A DNA stretch of 64,000 nucleotides from Epiperipatus broadwayi. Lineage: Eukaryota > Onychophora > Udeonychophora > Euonychophora > Peripatidae. The stretch lies in the NCBI GenBank assembly GCA_028023455.1, contig JAQFVV010012573.1:62001-126000 (forward strand), in the 5' to 3' direction. The position numbers were made by a program, and so were the translations under genes. The stretch's first letter is position 1; each line of letters opens with the position of its first letter. A model generated the notes under the pieces. It saw only the letters and a program-made list of their open reading frames with translations. It had not been told where the DNA came from and did not search any database. This document shows, in pieces, positions 38,815-49,445 of this stretch.

Positions 38815-41279
38815 TATGGAAATGATATAATTATTGCACATGGTTACAATCACTCATCATTTCATAGCAGGCAGATATAGGAGAGTATTATACAGCTTAG
38901 ATATTTACTCTTTAGAAGGGACGAATAAAATCATTTGAACATAATAATTAAAAAAAAAGCAACATATACTTTAAAAAGCAAACAACTCATAACACAAACA
39001 AATAGGCATGTGTTATGTTGTTTACATTTATATGTACGTTTGTGCATAATATTCATTATTACTTATAAATTAAAAATAAAAATATATATTTTAAAACTTA
39101 ATAGGCACTTAATAAGAGATTGTTAATTTATATATTCACATTGGCTAAGTGTTATGAATGACATTATTTTTAAAAAAAAAAAAAAACACATCTGAAAGGC
39201 ATTTTATCATTTGTGTGTTCTAAAAATTGATAAAGAAAATGTAGATTATCTACAAGCTTCTGAAATAATCATAACTAAAATGTCTATCATAAGTTTAACT
39301 TCAATGGCAGGTTGGAATTAAGAAAACTCTCTCTAAGATATGGGAATAAACTTCATACAGAAAGCTTTCAGAATGCATTAGGACCAAAAATTACGAATAA
39401 TCTCACCTTCTATAGCAAGATAAAAATAGAATAAAGAATTTGCAGTTAACAACTGGAATACTTATATCAGAGCTCTGAAAAAAATAATTAAAGAATAATT
39501 ACTGCTTATAACCACAAGCTTATCCGAGTTTAAATTAAAACTCGAAACTATATTGATATGTCTATTTGTGCTTAAGTTACAGGTAAACTGTGTTTGCAAA
39601 CTTTAATATAAATTTTTATAAAAAAAAACTTTTATATAGAAACCCTATGATTGTATCATTTATTATTTCCTATATTTTAAAAATGTTTTATAAGTAAATG
39701 CATATTTTCTAATAATAATTGGATAATTTCAAATATTTAACATTTAAATAATATATCTTAACATAGATTTATTTGTGGTTATCACAATTAAAAGAATTAT
39801 TTATCATTCAAGTAAATGATTTATCAGTTTAAAATATATAGACAATTTTACATTGAATGTCATAAATTGTTAATAAATTAAATGAATATAGGGTGAGATT
39901 GGACAGTGCAGATGACCTGACATTTGAAGTTCATTTATACATGTTGAATGAGTAAGTAGTGTTTGCAATAACTTTGTAGAATCTTGTTATAAAATGATAA
40001 TGCAATTTAAATAATTCAAATGTAAGAATTGATCTGTTGTTTGTTTATGGAGATGTTGAGTTTGATAAGCGCCTACATCTACTTTTTTTTAATATAATCA
40101 ATATTAATAATGTGTAAAGACATTAAACTTATTAAAAATTTGAAATAAGAATTTTAATGACATTCATTTGTATATTATTCTGTCTCGAGTATATAAATGT
40201 AGATGTGATATTCCTGTTTGTTTAAACTAAATTATGATGCCCATTAGTTATTTATATTTTGAAATTCCATATGTTATTGTGGAAATCCTGGCATACAATG
40301 ATTAGTTCTCTACATATTAGTGTGCATTTATATAATATTTTAAAGGTATATATTTATACATGCAATTGAATCGCAGGCAGATATTAAGATACATATTGTT
40401 GTGACTCACTTATGATAAGAATCCGAGTCACATTTGCCTAATTGTAATGTTATATTGAGATTTATGTTAATGTTTTATTTTACATACATATCTTATATTT
40501 GCCTCTTTACAGAGACTGAGTGTGATATTGAATAACAAGTTATATTACTGCTGGTAATAAAGTTGATATTGTTATAGATAATTATAATATGGCAAGATGC
40601 TGTGTATGCATGGTCCACAGCTTCATCCATACCAATCACTGGTTTTAAACCATATCTAGTGATTTCATTTTTATTTAGATTTATATGAACTAAGTGATAT
40701 AGTGAACTAACAGGTTTACATGATATATTATAGTAAGTTATACACTTTAATAATAAGTAATATTATCAATACAGAAATAGAATTATACATAATGAAATTC
40801 ATATAAATTAGATGTGAAGTCTTTATAGTAAAAAAGCAAATAGATTCTTATAGAATTATATTTGAACAATTATCAAAATTTATTTGTTTTTATAATTTGT
40901 TGGCTGCATCATGAGCGTTCCTCTCACATATCAATTTATTGTAATTTTGGAATTACCGTTGAGAGGAATTAGATGATCTTTTCTTTCTAAATGTAGTTAC
41001 TGAATAAATATAGTTTTATTTACGTGTTAATTAATAAACTTATGTTTCATAGTTTTTGTTTTTCTGTTGTCTAATTAATTTTTGAAATATACTCTTAATG
41101 GTTGATTCATTTCATCATAATATAAATATTCTTTATTCATTCCTTCTTGATAATTAATTACAAGATTGTATAAAAAAAAAAAGATAAAAAAATGTGGATA
41201 AGTTTAAAAATAAAATTTTGGGATAAACATAAAAAGAAATGAGTATTTTTTTAAAATGCAAAAAAAAAAAAAAAAGACT
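38815..41279. other. PEX5 intron filler
   Basis: No gene or clear repeat. Long frames are absent. Confidence 0.55.
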
Positions 41280-43720
41280 AAATAGGTCAGTATTTATTTC
41301 CTTTTGATGTTTTATTAAATTGTTTAAATTTTAATAGTTTTTTATGGATATAGACAAAATTATCTTCATTTTCAAACATTAGTGATCCAAGCAGAATAAA
41401 AATCTCTCCAAGTTTAAACCAGTTTCTGTGATCTTTAGCCTTTCTTCTCCATAATATATCAACAAACTTCATTATTTCATCCATCCATATCATATATAAC
41501 CTCTTCCTAGAACTTTTACAATCTCTTGGAATCCAATTTAAACTTCAACTATCCATTTACTATCATCTTCTCCAACAAAATGTCCAGTCCAGCTCCATTT
41601 CACTTTTTTCATTGATGTCAGTGAAATATGTTTGTTCTCTTACTCTCTTATTTTGTTTTTGAATTCTTCTTGTTATTCCTAACATATATCTCTCCATATT
41701 TGATCAAGTATTCTGAAGTCTCTGGATTAATTTTCTGTTAAGTATCAAATTTTCAGATCCATAAAAAAATTGATAAAACATCTATTAAAATCCTTCATTG
41801 TCAAACACATAGGCATATTTCCTGTTAATGTTAAATGATCTCTATCGAAAGCAACATATCCAAGTTTAATTCTATGATTAATTTCATTCATTATATTTTC
41901 ATCTATATTAATAATCTGCCCAAGATATTTGCAATTGGTAATTTCTTTTAATTTATGATTATACATTGAACATTAGTTTAGTCTTTTTAATATTTATTTT
42001 TAATTCTACTTTCTTTTCTTAAGTTCTGAAGTAATATATGCAAAAATCACATCACCTACAAATTATGGATAATTTAAATAATTTTCAACTACTATCATTC
42101 CCTTAACTCCTCATTCTAATCCACAAAATATTTCTTGTAATGTTACTGTAAAAATGCTGGAGATATAGAATCATTCTGCAATACACCATCTTGATGTTAA
42201 TTTTCTTAGTATTACTATGCAAGTTAATCACTGCTGTTGAGTTTTGATAGATACTCTTCTGAATATGACATATTCCGGATTTATATTGTGATGATCTAAT
42301 GCTTTAACCACTAATATGTTTATAGAATCAAATGTCTTTTCATCATCTACAAATTCAAAGCATTTTTAATGGCAATGTATATTCATTGGTTGCTTCTATA
42401 ACTTTTATCAATATTTGGATAGGATCAACTGTGCTAAAAACCACTTTTAAATCCAGTTAATTCTTTTGGCTGGTTGGAATGCAAAGATTGCTATAGATGT
42501 GTAGATGTGATAAAAAAAATTTGCATAGTACTGATAGATGATTGATAGTTCTGTAATAGCCGATATGTTCTTAATCACGTTTTAAGTATCAATTTTACTA
42601 ATCCATTCTTCCAATCATTTAGACATATATCTTTGTCAACAATTTTTCTATTTCTTCATCTGCTTCTTTTAAAACATGAATAATGGTTCCATCATTTTCT
42701 GGAGTTTTTCCCTTTTCATAGATTTAATTACATACTGCACTTCATTTAAAACGCTGGCCAATTCAGAAGATTTAATAACTGTAGAGAATGTTTTGTTTCC
42801 TTGTTGCTTATTATTTTATATTTCTTTTTAGAATTTTTCCACATATTTCATATCATTTTTATTTTTAGTAATAGTTCCATCTTTTCTTCTTATTGCAAAG
42901 TCTATTAATACTTTAAAATGATTTGTAAGTTCTAATTCAAATTTATTGGAGAATTTCTAAAGATTAAAAATATCAATTGTTAATACTGTCTTTCTTAATA
43001 GTTTTCATCGCTCTATCTCTAGCTTTGCATTGACATGTATCTTACATTTTACTAATTGAAAGATCGCTTCCTGTCTTGAATATATTAAAAACATTACAAT
43101 TTTGAAATATATATTTTCTATTATCAAAATATAATCTAATTCTACTATATTATCATTTAGATGCTTCTATGTTCAATTCTTTTTAACACTTTTTAAACAA
43201 AGTATTCATAATATACAATTTTTCTTTTTTGTGACTACAACAAGTTCTGTATTATCTCTCATTTTTATCATCATAACTAAATTTATCCACAGCACTTTCA
43301 TCTTATAATTATTTACTAATACCAGCATTAAAGACCCCCATGATAATTTTAAAATATTTGATCAAAGCATTTTATATATCCATATAAAAATTCTCTACTT
43401 CTTCAGATCATAAATATGAATTATTTGCATTTTTCATTAAGTTAAAAAATTAATCTTGCCACTCCTCTAATATATTATCAACCTTCACAAAGTTGTTCTC
43501 TGACTTTTTATTTATAACAAATACACCACTCTACTTGTGCTTCTAGTATTTGTGATTTTGTAGCCAAGTAATTTCTATTTTTAAAATCAGTTATCCTTTT
43601 TTCTAACTTACCAAAATCAAAATATTTAATATTAGATAGTTCTTTTCCAATTCTTGCAATTTTGCTTTATTTGAATAATCTGCAATTGTAAATACCTAAA
43701 TAAAAGATTATCATCAAAAG
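41280..43720 (-). pseudogene. RTE-like LINE, dead minus-strand copy, longest
   Basis: The open stretch at 41966-41745 gives ITNCKYLGQIINIDENIMNE followed by INHRIKL, the RT-to-C-terminus junction typical of this LINE. Another at 41493-41287 (WMDEIMKFVDILWRRKAKDH) is the 3' coding end, RW.DEI...AG..W...A.DR.-like. Upstream remnants run to about 43720. The adjoining 43725-43860 (GGCACAGAGGGGATTC and similar) is more GC-rich and may be the 5' end. Non-functional. Confidence 0.78.
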
Positions 43721-45853
43721 GCAACCTCAATCGGCACAGAGGGGATTCTTAATAACTTCTACCCTTGGTTACCAGCCCTACCTTGGCTGGAAATTTTACG
43801 GCCTCCTGGGAATAAGGACTAAAATTTAGACTTGTTTGTCATGAATGTAACTATCTGTAAAACAAAAATCATCCACACATGCATTCATCTTGCCATAAAG
43901 GAAACTCAACTGATATTTTAGTTAAGAACTATCAGGCAAATAAGTACAAAAACCATGATGTTTGTTGATCTTAAAGTCAGAGGTAAAAAGCCAATAAACT
44001 CACTACACTGGCGAATGCGCTTTGATGAACATCCCATTCAGACATTAAAATTTGCCCTGCTTGGTCCCTTTAAATCCTCAAAGAGGAATCAAAGGGTCTC
44101 CTTTCAATTAACAGCAAACTCCTTTCTGCAGCCTAATAGAGAAGTAAAATAGAATGATTACATATAATACGAAAATTTATTATATATATTTTGTTATAAG
44201 TCTGGAAATAGGATTTTATTTTGTTTCATATATTTTTTTAGTTGGTAAACCCTTAAAAATGATCATATGAAAGTAGATGAAACAATGGAAGAAGATATAA
44301 GTGATTTTTTTGACAAGTTTATAAAAATATTTACTGATTGTATTATGAAATATATTTGAAAAAAAAAAATTATATAATAAATATGCATTATTCATGTGTC
44401 TAACTACAAAAATCTACATTAAGGTCAATAACTACATATTTTACTGATTGTAGATATGTTTGATCTTTAGCAATCAATAGAAAGTTACACAAAGACTTAC
44501 CAATTTACTTTTAATCTGTGTTTAGTATCAGTAATTAATTGACTTAATACCATTCTATTTGTGAGTCATACACATAAGCATGATAGTATTCAAAATTTAT
44601 CAGAAGATATTTTCAAATTAACTAATATAAAACTGAATTCATTAAAACATATAATTACTGGCCTAATGTCAGATCTAAATAACTATTCAAGCAAATGGGC
44701 TTGGATTTAAACATAAATGTTTTGAATTTCAGGATATTAGATTAATACAGTATTATAAATTAAATCTAAGGCTACTCATTAATGGGACTATTAATTAGAA
44801 AGCAGTCTGGTGCATAGAAAAAACACTATCATCTAGTCTATATATCACAGTTAAGTTTATAATAAATTTAATCTGAAGCAGAATATTATTCCTAAAGTGA
44901 ATATTAAATATGAATAGAGGAACATATTTGTAATCAACTTATCATCATGCAATTTGATCCAAAATTCTCATAAATTCAATGAAATGGTATAAGAAAACAT
45001 TATATAATGGTGAACAAATATTAGGAATTGTTCTAATTTTGTTCCATAAATATGTAAATCTTTCTGATGTAAATACTGATTAATTTCTTCAGAGACAAAG
45101 TAACTTACTTTTTCTATATTAACTTAAATTTATTTTCCAAAACTCTGTTTACTCTGCTATATATAATGCTAGAAGCTTCCAACACTTTTTTTTTCAAATC
45201 TCGTAAATTTTGTTAATCCGTTAAATCAAGCATATAGCAACACATAGCGTGAAAAATACAAAAGAAAGGATATCTTATTGCAAGACATTAAGTCATGTTT
45301 AAGTATTAAAATTTAAGTCTCAAGATCCTGATGATAAGGATGACTCATGTTTGATAGAATTCATTATCTATTAATGTTGTAAAATTTTATTTTAAATAAA
45401 ATTTGATAAAATATTTCTGGGCTTAGAAGTAAAAATATATGTGCAGTATTTCTTCTTTTTCCTGTGTAATTGAATGGAAATTTTTCATTTTCTGATCAGT
45501 GGTAATCAAATTTCACATTGAATGTACAGATTACATTGTTGAGATACAGTGAATTTTGTTCATTTTTATCAATATAAAAGCTTAGTGTAAGATTTATAGT
45601 TATACTATTAAATTAACTTGAATTGACAATCTTAAAGTACTTAAAATTTAAACCATTAGTTTCAATAACACTAGTAAAAAAGCCTATAGGATAAATGTTA
45701 TGCAGTACCCTTTACTAAAAGAACACAAATTAGCTATGATTTGAATTCAATGCCAATGTTATATTTTGGGTTCTACAGAAAAAATCAAGAAATGTCAAAA
45801 ACTCCAGGCTTACAATTAATAAATTTGGGATTTACTTAATAACTCAACATAAT
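43721..45853. other. PEX5 intron, probable LINE 5' end then filler
   Basis: 43725-43860 and 43950-44150 are more GC-rich than their surroundings and adjoin the 5' side of the minus-strand LINE, so they may be its 5' UTR or another old repeat. Beyond 44160 nothing is recognised. Confidence 0.4.
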
Positions 45854-46430
45854 TGCAGTATATTGACTCTTCAATTACTGCACACAAAAGTTAATTTGCG
45901 AACTAGTTGGTTTAATTCTCCAAACAGATCGATACTAACTGATTTACAGTTTATACAAAGTTCTGATTCCCGCTGAGCTGTGTTAGAAAAATACACTATG
46001 AACACATGATAACGAATACTCGCACGATAATTCTGAACGTCTAGTTTCTACGTCTAACTTCTCTTCTTTCTCCACGAGGGTAATACGCATTTCCCACGCT
46101 GTTCTTTGCAACTAATGCTCTGCTCTAATTCACTTAAAACGCTCTGTACTCACTCTGTTGTTCTTTTCAAAAATGGCCTCCCTTTTATATGTTTTCTTTC
46201 TTTTGTTTTCTGGAGTAACTTATAAATTAAGGTGGGATTTAATTAGATTGGGTTTTGCTAATTAAATTCCTTCGTTATCTGTTTAATTAGTTTGTTACAA
46301 TCGATTGCATTTCAAGCTAACGTCTATGATTAGAATATTAGTAGCAAAATTTAAAGATTTAACAATAAAATAATATTTTAGAATAAAGATACTTTCGTAT
46401 GTACGTTTAATTTAAACTGCATATATTACA
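45854..46430 (-). repeat. 3' LTR of the gag-only LTR retrotransposon
   Basis: 577 bp, the same length as the partner LTR at 47967-48543. The left flank ataat (45849-45853) compares with ataaa (48544-48548) after the other LTR, four of five matching. Confidence 0.93.
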
Positions 46431-46433
46431 ATA

Positions 46434-46442
46434 CCTCCCCTT
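46434..46442 (-). other. Polypurine tract of the LTR element
   Basis: AAGGGGAGG on the minus strand, ending three bases before the 3' LTR. This is the expected position and composition for the plus-strand primer of a retroelement. Confidence 0.65.
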
Positions 46443-46522
46443 ACTCCAGAAAACCCCATGATGCGACTCCTCGGTGCTTTATTTTTTCTTTTTCCAAACT
46501 GGAGAAAACTTTATTTTTACGA

Positions 46523-47233
46523 TTAACCGATGTAACCTTGAAATTTGTGCAAATTCTTTTTCCTTGCCGCCCTGCGTGCTTTTTTCTCCCACTTGGAGAG
46601 AGTCTGATTTTTTCCTTGCTCTACAGTTTTTGTATCTGGCAGCTCACTGGTTAAATATTGCCGCTCTTCTAAAAAATCTTCAGAAGTGTCTTCTTCCTTT
46701 TCATTTTCGGCCATTTTTTCTTGTGGTTCCATTTCATACAGCTGCCAACTCTCTACCTGTTCGGATAATTCTGATATTGCGAGTTTACTTTGCAATTTTT
46801 CACTAAGTTCTGAGTTTTGTTGTTCAAGTTCTATTACTCGTTGTCTAGAAGCCTTCAATCTTACTTGAAATTCTTCGAGTTCATCTGATTTCTGTTTTAT
46901 AACCTGCTGACTTTGTGCTAGGGATGACTGCAGCTTTGTTTTTTCTGCGACCAACATATCTATCATCTGTATGTGAATCTGGAGTTGCTCTTTACACTGC
47001 TTCTGTTCAGAGTCTTTCCGATCATCTTCAAATTGATTTTGTAATTTAATGACCTCTGTTTGTGCTTGCAAAATGGTCCTATCTCTTTCCCCCTTGGTAG
47101 ATATATATTTAATACTATACTCTCTACCATTTGTGTCTGGACTATATTTCCTTTGTCGACTATCCCTTTCTGGTGATTGTCTGCATGCACATGCAAGGTG
47201 ACCCTTAGTTCGGCAATTGAATCTTGTTTCCAT
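46523..47233 (-). CDS. Second Gag frame: degenerate zinc knuckle plus GM130-like coiled coil
   Basis: This 236-residue frame overlaps the Gag frame and is shifted relative to it. Residues 4-17 look like a second CCHC knuckle (RFNCRTKGHLACAC) in which the first cysteine is arginine. From about residue 50 to 160 it is a charged heptad-type coiled coil. Residues 81-137 contain KEQLQIHIQ, LVAEKTKLQSSLAQSQQ and RLKASRQRVIELE, closely matching in order and spacing a central segment of the Golgi matrix protein GM130 (GOLGA2) as I know it from mammals. QQNSELSEKL follows directly, also a golgin-like string. Residues 165-200 are acidic and the tail (WEKKARRAARKK) is basic. I infer a captured host golgin fragment fused behind Gag; similarity was judged from memory, not by search. 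The ATG at 47233 may not be a true start, since translation could come from Gag by frameshifting or from an intact relative. Confidence 0.75.
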   Translation of the reverse strand: METRFNCRTKGHLACACRQSPERDSRQRKYSPDTNGREYSIKYISTKGERDRTILQAQTEVIKLQNQFEDDRKDSEQKQCKEQLQIHIQMIDMLVAEKTKLQSSLAQSQQVIKQKSDELEEFQVRLKASRQRVIELEQQNSELSEKLQSKLAISELSEQVESWQLYEMEPQEKMAENEKEEDTSEDFLEERQYLTSELPDTKTVEQGKNQTLSKWEKKARRAARKKNLHKFQGYIG

Positions 47234-47901
47234 TTGCAGTCTTTAGCTATGTGGCCTGTTTTCCCGCAGCAGTAGCATTTAATTCCGTAATTTCTCTGGG
47301 GTTCCCGTTGAAACGAACGTATTTCTGCTTTATCAGTTTTGAAAACTTGCTCGTAACTTTTCTCTTTTGATCTGAAGGCCTGTGCCTGTTCTAGAATTAG
47401 CTCAAACGTTATTCCTTTCTTTATAGCGCTTTCGTAGGTTAGGTCTGCCTCTGTTAACAGCTGTTGTCTGAGCCTGTCGTCAGACATTCCCCATAACAGT
47501 TGATCTAATAATATTTCTTCTACGAAATCACCATACACACAATCTTTCGCTAGTTCCTTGAGAGCTAAATTATACTGTTTGATTGTTTCACTATTTAGTT
47601 GTTTTCTATTCCTTAACTGTAGGCGTGCTATATGTCGGGATGGGCGAGGACTAAAAAATTCGTTTAGCCGTTGGGATAATTCCTTAAATGGTACATTCTC
47701 ATCTACGGGATTTTGGTATAATTTATTGGCGATTTCAATAATTTTTTTTCCCGAGAAACATAAAAGAGCAGCTACTTTCTGCTTGTTGTCTTCAATGCTA
47801 TTTAAAATGAAGAAATTTTCGATTTGTGACAGGTATAGTGGCCAATCGGCCGCGTTTTCCACGTCGAACTCTCCAATAGAGTTTTGTCCGAAAACTGACA
47901 T
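47227..47901 (-). CDS. Gag polyprotein of a Mag/Gypsy-type LTR element (capsid plus first zinc knuckle)
   Basis: The frame opens with MSVFGQNSIGEFDVENAADW at 47901, 66 bases inside the 5' LTR, and stays open to 46963. The Gag-like part is residues 1-225 or so. Residues 18-180 have the Metaviridae capsid pattern: W..YL.QIE.FF..N, K..ALL.F.G..I.E, PF.EL...L..FFSPRPS, QLNSETI.QYN.ALKELAKDC.YG and LL.GM.D..L...LL.E.DLT. Residues 209-222 are a CCHC zinc knuckle, CYCCGKTGHIAKDC. Beyond about 47227 the frame turns into unlike sequence while the minus frame from 47233 carries a second knuckle, so a frame change is inferred there. Gag would package element RNA into cytoplasmic particles. No pol follows. 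Confidence 0.85.
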
Positions 47902-47952
47902 TTTCTAATTAATAGCTGGTTATTCACTGTGGTTTTTAGGTTCGACTAATTT

Positions 47953-47962
47953 GACTGCGCCA
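47953..47962 (-). other. Candidate tRNA primer-binding site of the LTR element
   Basis: TGGCGCAGTC on the minus strand, four bases inside the 5' LTR. TGG pairs with the CCA end of a tRNA, and this position is canonical for LTR retrotransposons. The exact tRNA was not identified. Confidence 0.6.
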
Positions 47963-47966
47963 GATT

Positions 47967-48543
47967 TGCAGTATATTGACTCTTCAATTACTGCACACAA
48001 AAGTTAATTTACGAACTAGTTGGTTTAATTCTCCAAACAGATCGATACTAACTGATTTACAGTTTATACAAAGTTCTGATTCCCGTTGAGCTGTGTTAGA
48101 AAAATACACTATGAACACACGATAACGAATACTCGCACGATAATTCTGAACGTCTAGTTTCTACGTCTAACTTCTCTTCTTTTTCCATGAGGGTAATACG
48201 CAATTCCCACGCTGTTCTTTGCAACTAATGCTCTGCTCTAATTCACTTAAAACGCTCTGTACTCACTCTGTTGTTCTTTTCAAAAATGGCCTCCCTTTTA
48301 TATGTTTTCTTTCTTTTGTTTTCTGGAGTAACTTATAAATTAAGGTGGGATTTAATTAGATTGGGTTTTGCTAATTAAATTCCTTCGTTATCTGTTTAAT
48401 TAGTTTGTTACAATCGATTGCATTTCAAGCTAACGTCTATGATTAGAATATTAGTAGCAAAATTTAAAGATTTAACAATAAAATAATATTTTAGAATAAA
48501 GATACTTTCGTATGTATGTTTAATTTAAACTGCATATATTACA
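47967..48543 (-). repeat. 5' LTR of the gag-only LTR retrotransposon
   Basis: 577 bp, matching the partner LTR at 45854-46430 except for seven substitutions and no indel by my reading. On the minus strand it reads TGTAATATAT at the start and ends TATACTGCA, the usual TG...CA ends. A TATAAAAG box on the minus strand at 48302-48295 is a candidate promoter. Confidence 0.93.
48295..48302 (-). promoter_or_regulatory. Candidate TATA box in the 5' LTR
   Basis: TATAAAAG on the minus strand, followed by GGGAGGCC. It lies within the 5' LTR, upstream of the primer-binding site in element orientation, where a retroelement promoter is expected. The 3' LTR carries the same motif. Confidence 0.45.
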
Positions 48544-48653
48544 ATAAATATAATAACAACCAGAAGTAATAATAAATAAATGATATATGAAAAAAACCCT
48601 TCATTTATCATTTAAAAATATTTTCCTGAATTTTTAGTTTATTATATATTATT

Positions 48654-49445
48654 CAAATGTAATTGATTTTCTCCTTTACTTGTATTTGTAATTTAATTTT
48701 TGCATATGTTTGTTTGTCTGCATAATCAAATGATTTCTTTCTTCTTTATAACCTGAAGCTGAGAGCACTTTCAATAAAATTCACCATAATCATTATCTCT
48801 CATAAATTAATTATTGTTGCTGTTTTATTTATGCTGTAAAGTAATTATACTGCAATTTTATTTAAATATTCCATTTATTAAATAATTGGATGCTGTTTTC
48901 TCTTTTTTTTATTATTACATCTCTATGATTGGCAATAAACCATGTCTCTTGACTTTTCTTATTCTGTCACCACACTCCATACACCCTAGGTTGACTATCT
49001 GAGGGTCAAAGCTATGACCAAAATGTTTTTCATGGTCCCCAAAACCAGACTTATATTCCGGATTGTTTTTAGCAAGCCTATATAAGTATTTGTGTTGCAC
49101 TAATCTAGTTGAGATTTTAGCTCTAGATTTCCTGTAGTATACAACTGTGCAACCAACCATATAAATGTAATAAAAAAAAAATTAACATCCAATTATCTAA
49201 CAAATGGAATATTTAAATAGATTAATTTAAATAAAAATGCATGCATAATTATATTACAGTATAAATAAAGCAGAAACAATAATTAATTTAAGAGAGCTAT
49301 GATTATGGTAAATTTTACTGAAATTGCACTCAGCTATAGGTTATAAAGAAGAAAAAAAACACTTCATTATGCAGATGAACAAACATATGCAAACTTGAAT
49401 TATCTATTCAAATGTGAAAATAAAATTAAGAATCACATTTGATGT
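48654..49445. mobile_element. Foldback element with inverted arms around a GIY-YIG-like ORF
   Basis: Arms at about 48654-48897 and 49166-49445 are imperfect inverted repeats. Shared blocks, one read in reverse complement, include GCATATGTTTGTT, TCTTCTTTATAACCT, AAATTAATTATTGTT and AAATATTCCATTT. The unique centre holds one minus-strand ORF. The element starts about 110 bp beyond the LTR retrotransposon. Arm identity by eye is roughly 75-80 per cent, so it is not recent. Confidence 0.6.
48915..49160 (-). pseudogene. Penelope-type GIY-YIG endonuclease fragment
   Basis: This ORF of 81 residues has R.VQHK, H...FGHSFDP..V and a run of basic residues ending in an ILPIIE-like tail. This matches the second half of the GIY-YIG endonuclease domain of Penelope-like elements, where an R...QHK helix and an H...GH.fd motif precede a conserved glutamate region. 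The GIY-YIG start itself is not recognisable, although VVYYRKSRAKISTRL could be a decayed version. No RT lies next to it; it sits alone between inverted arms. Family assignment comes from motif spacing and is moderate. Confidence 0.45.

Larger units (their letters stand above)
45854..48543 (-). mobile_element. Non-autonomous Gypsy/Mag-like LTR retrotransposon, gag-only, with captured golgin-like coiled coil
   Basis: A complete short LTR element of 2690 bp. Its 577-bp LTRs (45854-46430 and 47967-48543) both begin TGCAGTATATTG and end ATATTACA on the plus strand. I count 7 differences, mostly transitions. The 5-bp flanks are ataat and ataaa, a near-perfect target-site duplication. In element orientation (minus) a TGGCGCAGTC primer-binding site lies four bases inside the 5' LTR, and an AAGGGGAGG polypurine tract precedes the 3' LTR. 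The internal region is only 1536 bp and codes for Gag plus a coiled-coil protein; no protease, RT, RNase H or integrase is seen, so it needs proteins from another element. It sits in the large PEX5 intron in the same orientation as PEX5, and has visibly more CpG and GC than its surroundings, consistent with a young insertion. Confidence 0.93.

Noticed and set aside
43955-44152. 65-codon plus-strand frame in a slightly GC-richer patch
   Set aside because: No family match recognised, and it adjoins the presumed LINE 5' end; more likely repeat sequence.
46474-46868. Plus-strand open frames opposite the golgin-like coding region
   Set aside because: They are antisense shadows of the Gag/golgin frames, with no family motif of their own.
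47558-47908. Plus-strand open frame opposite Gag
   Set aside because: Antisense shadow of the Gag capsid region.
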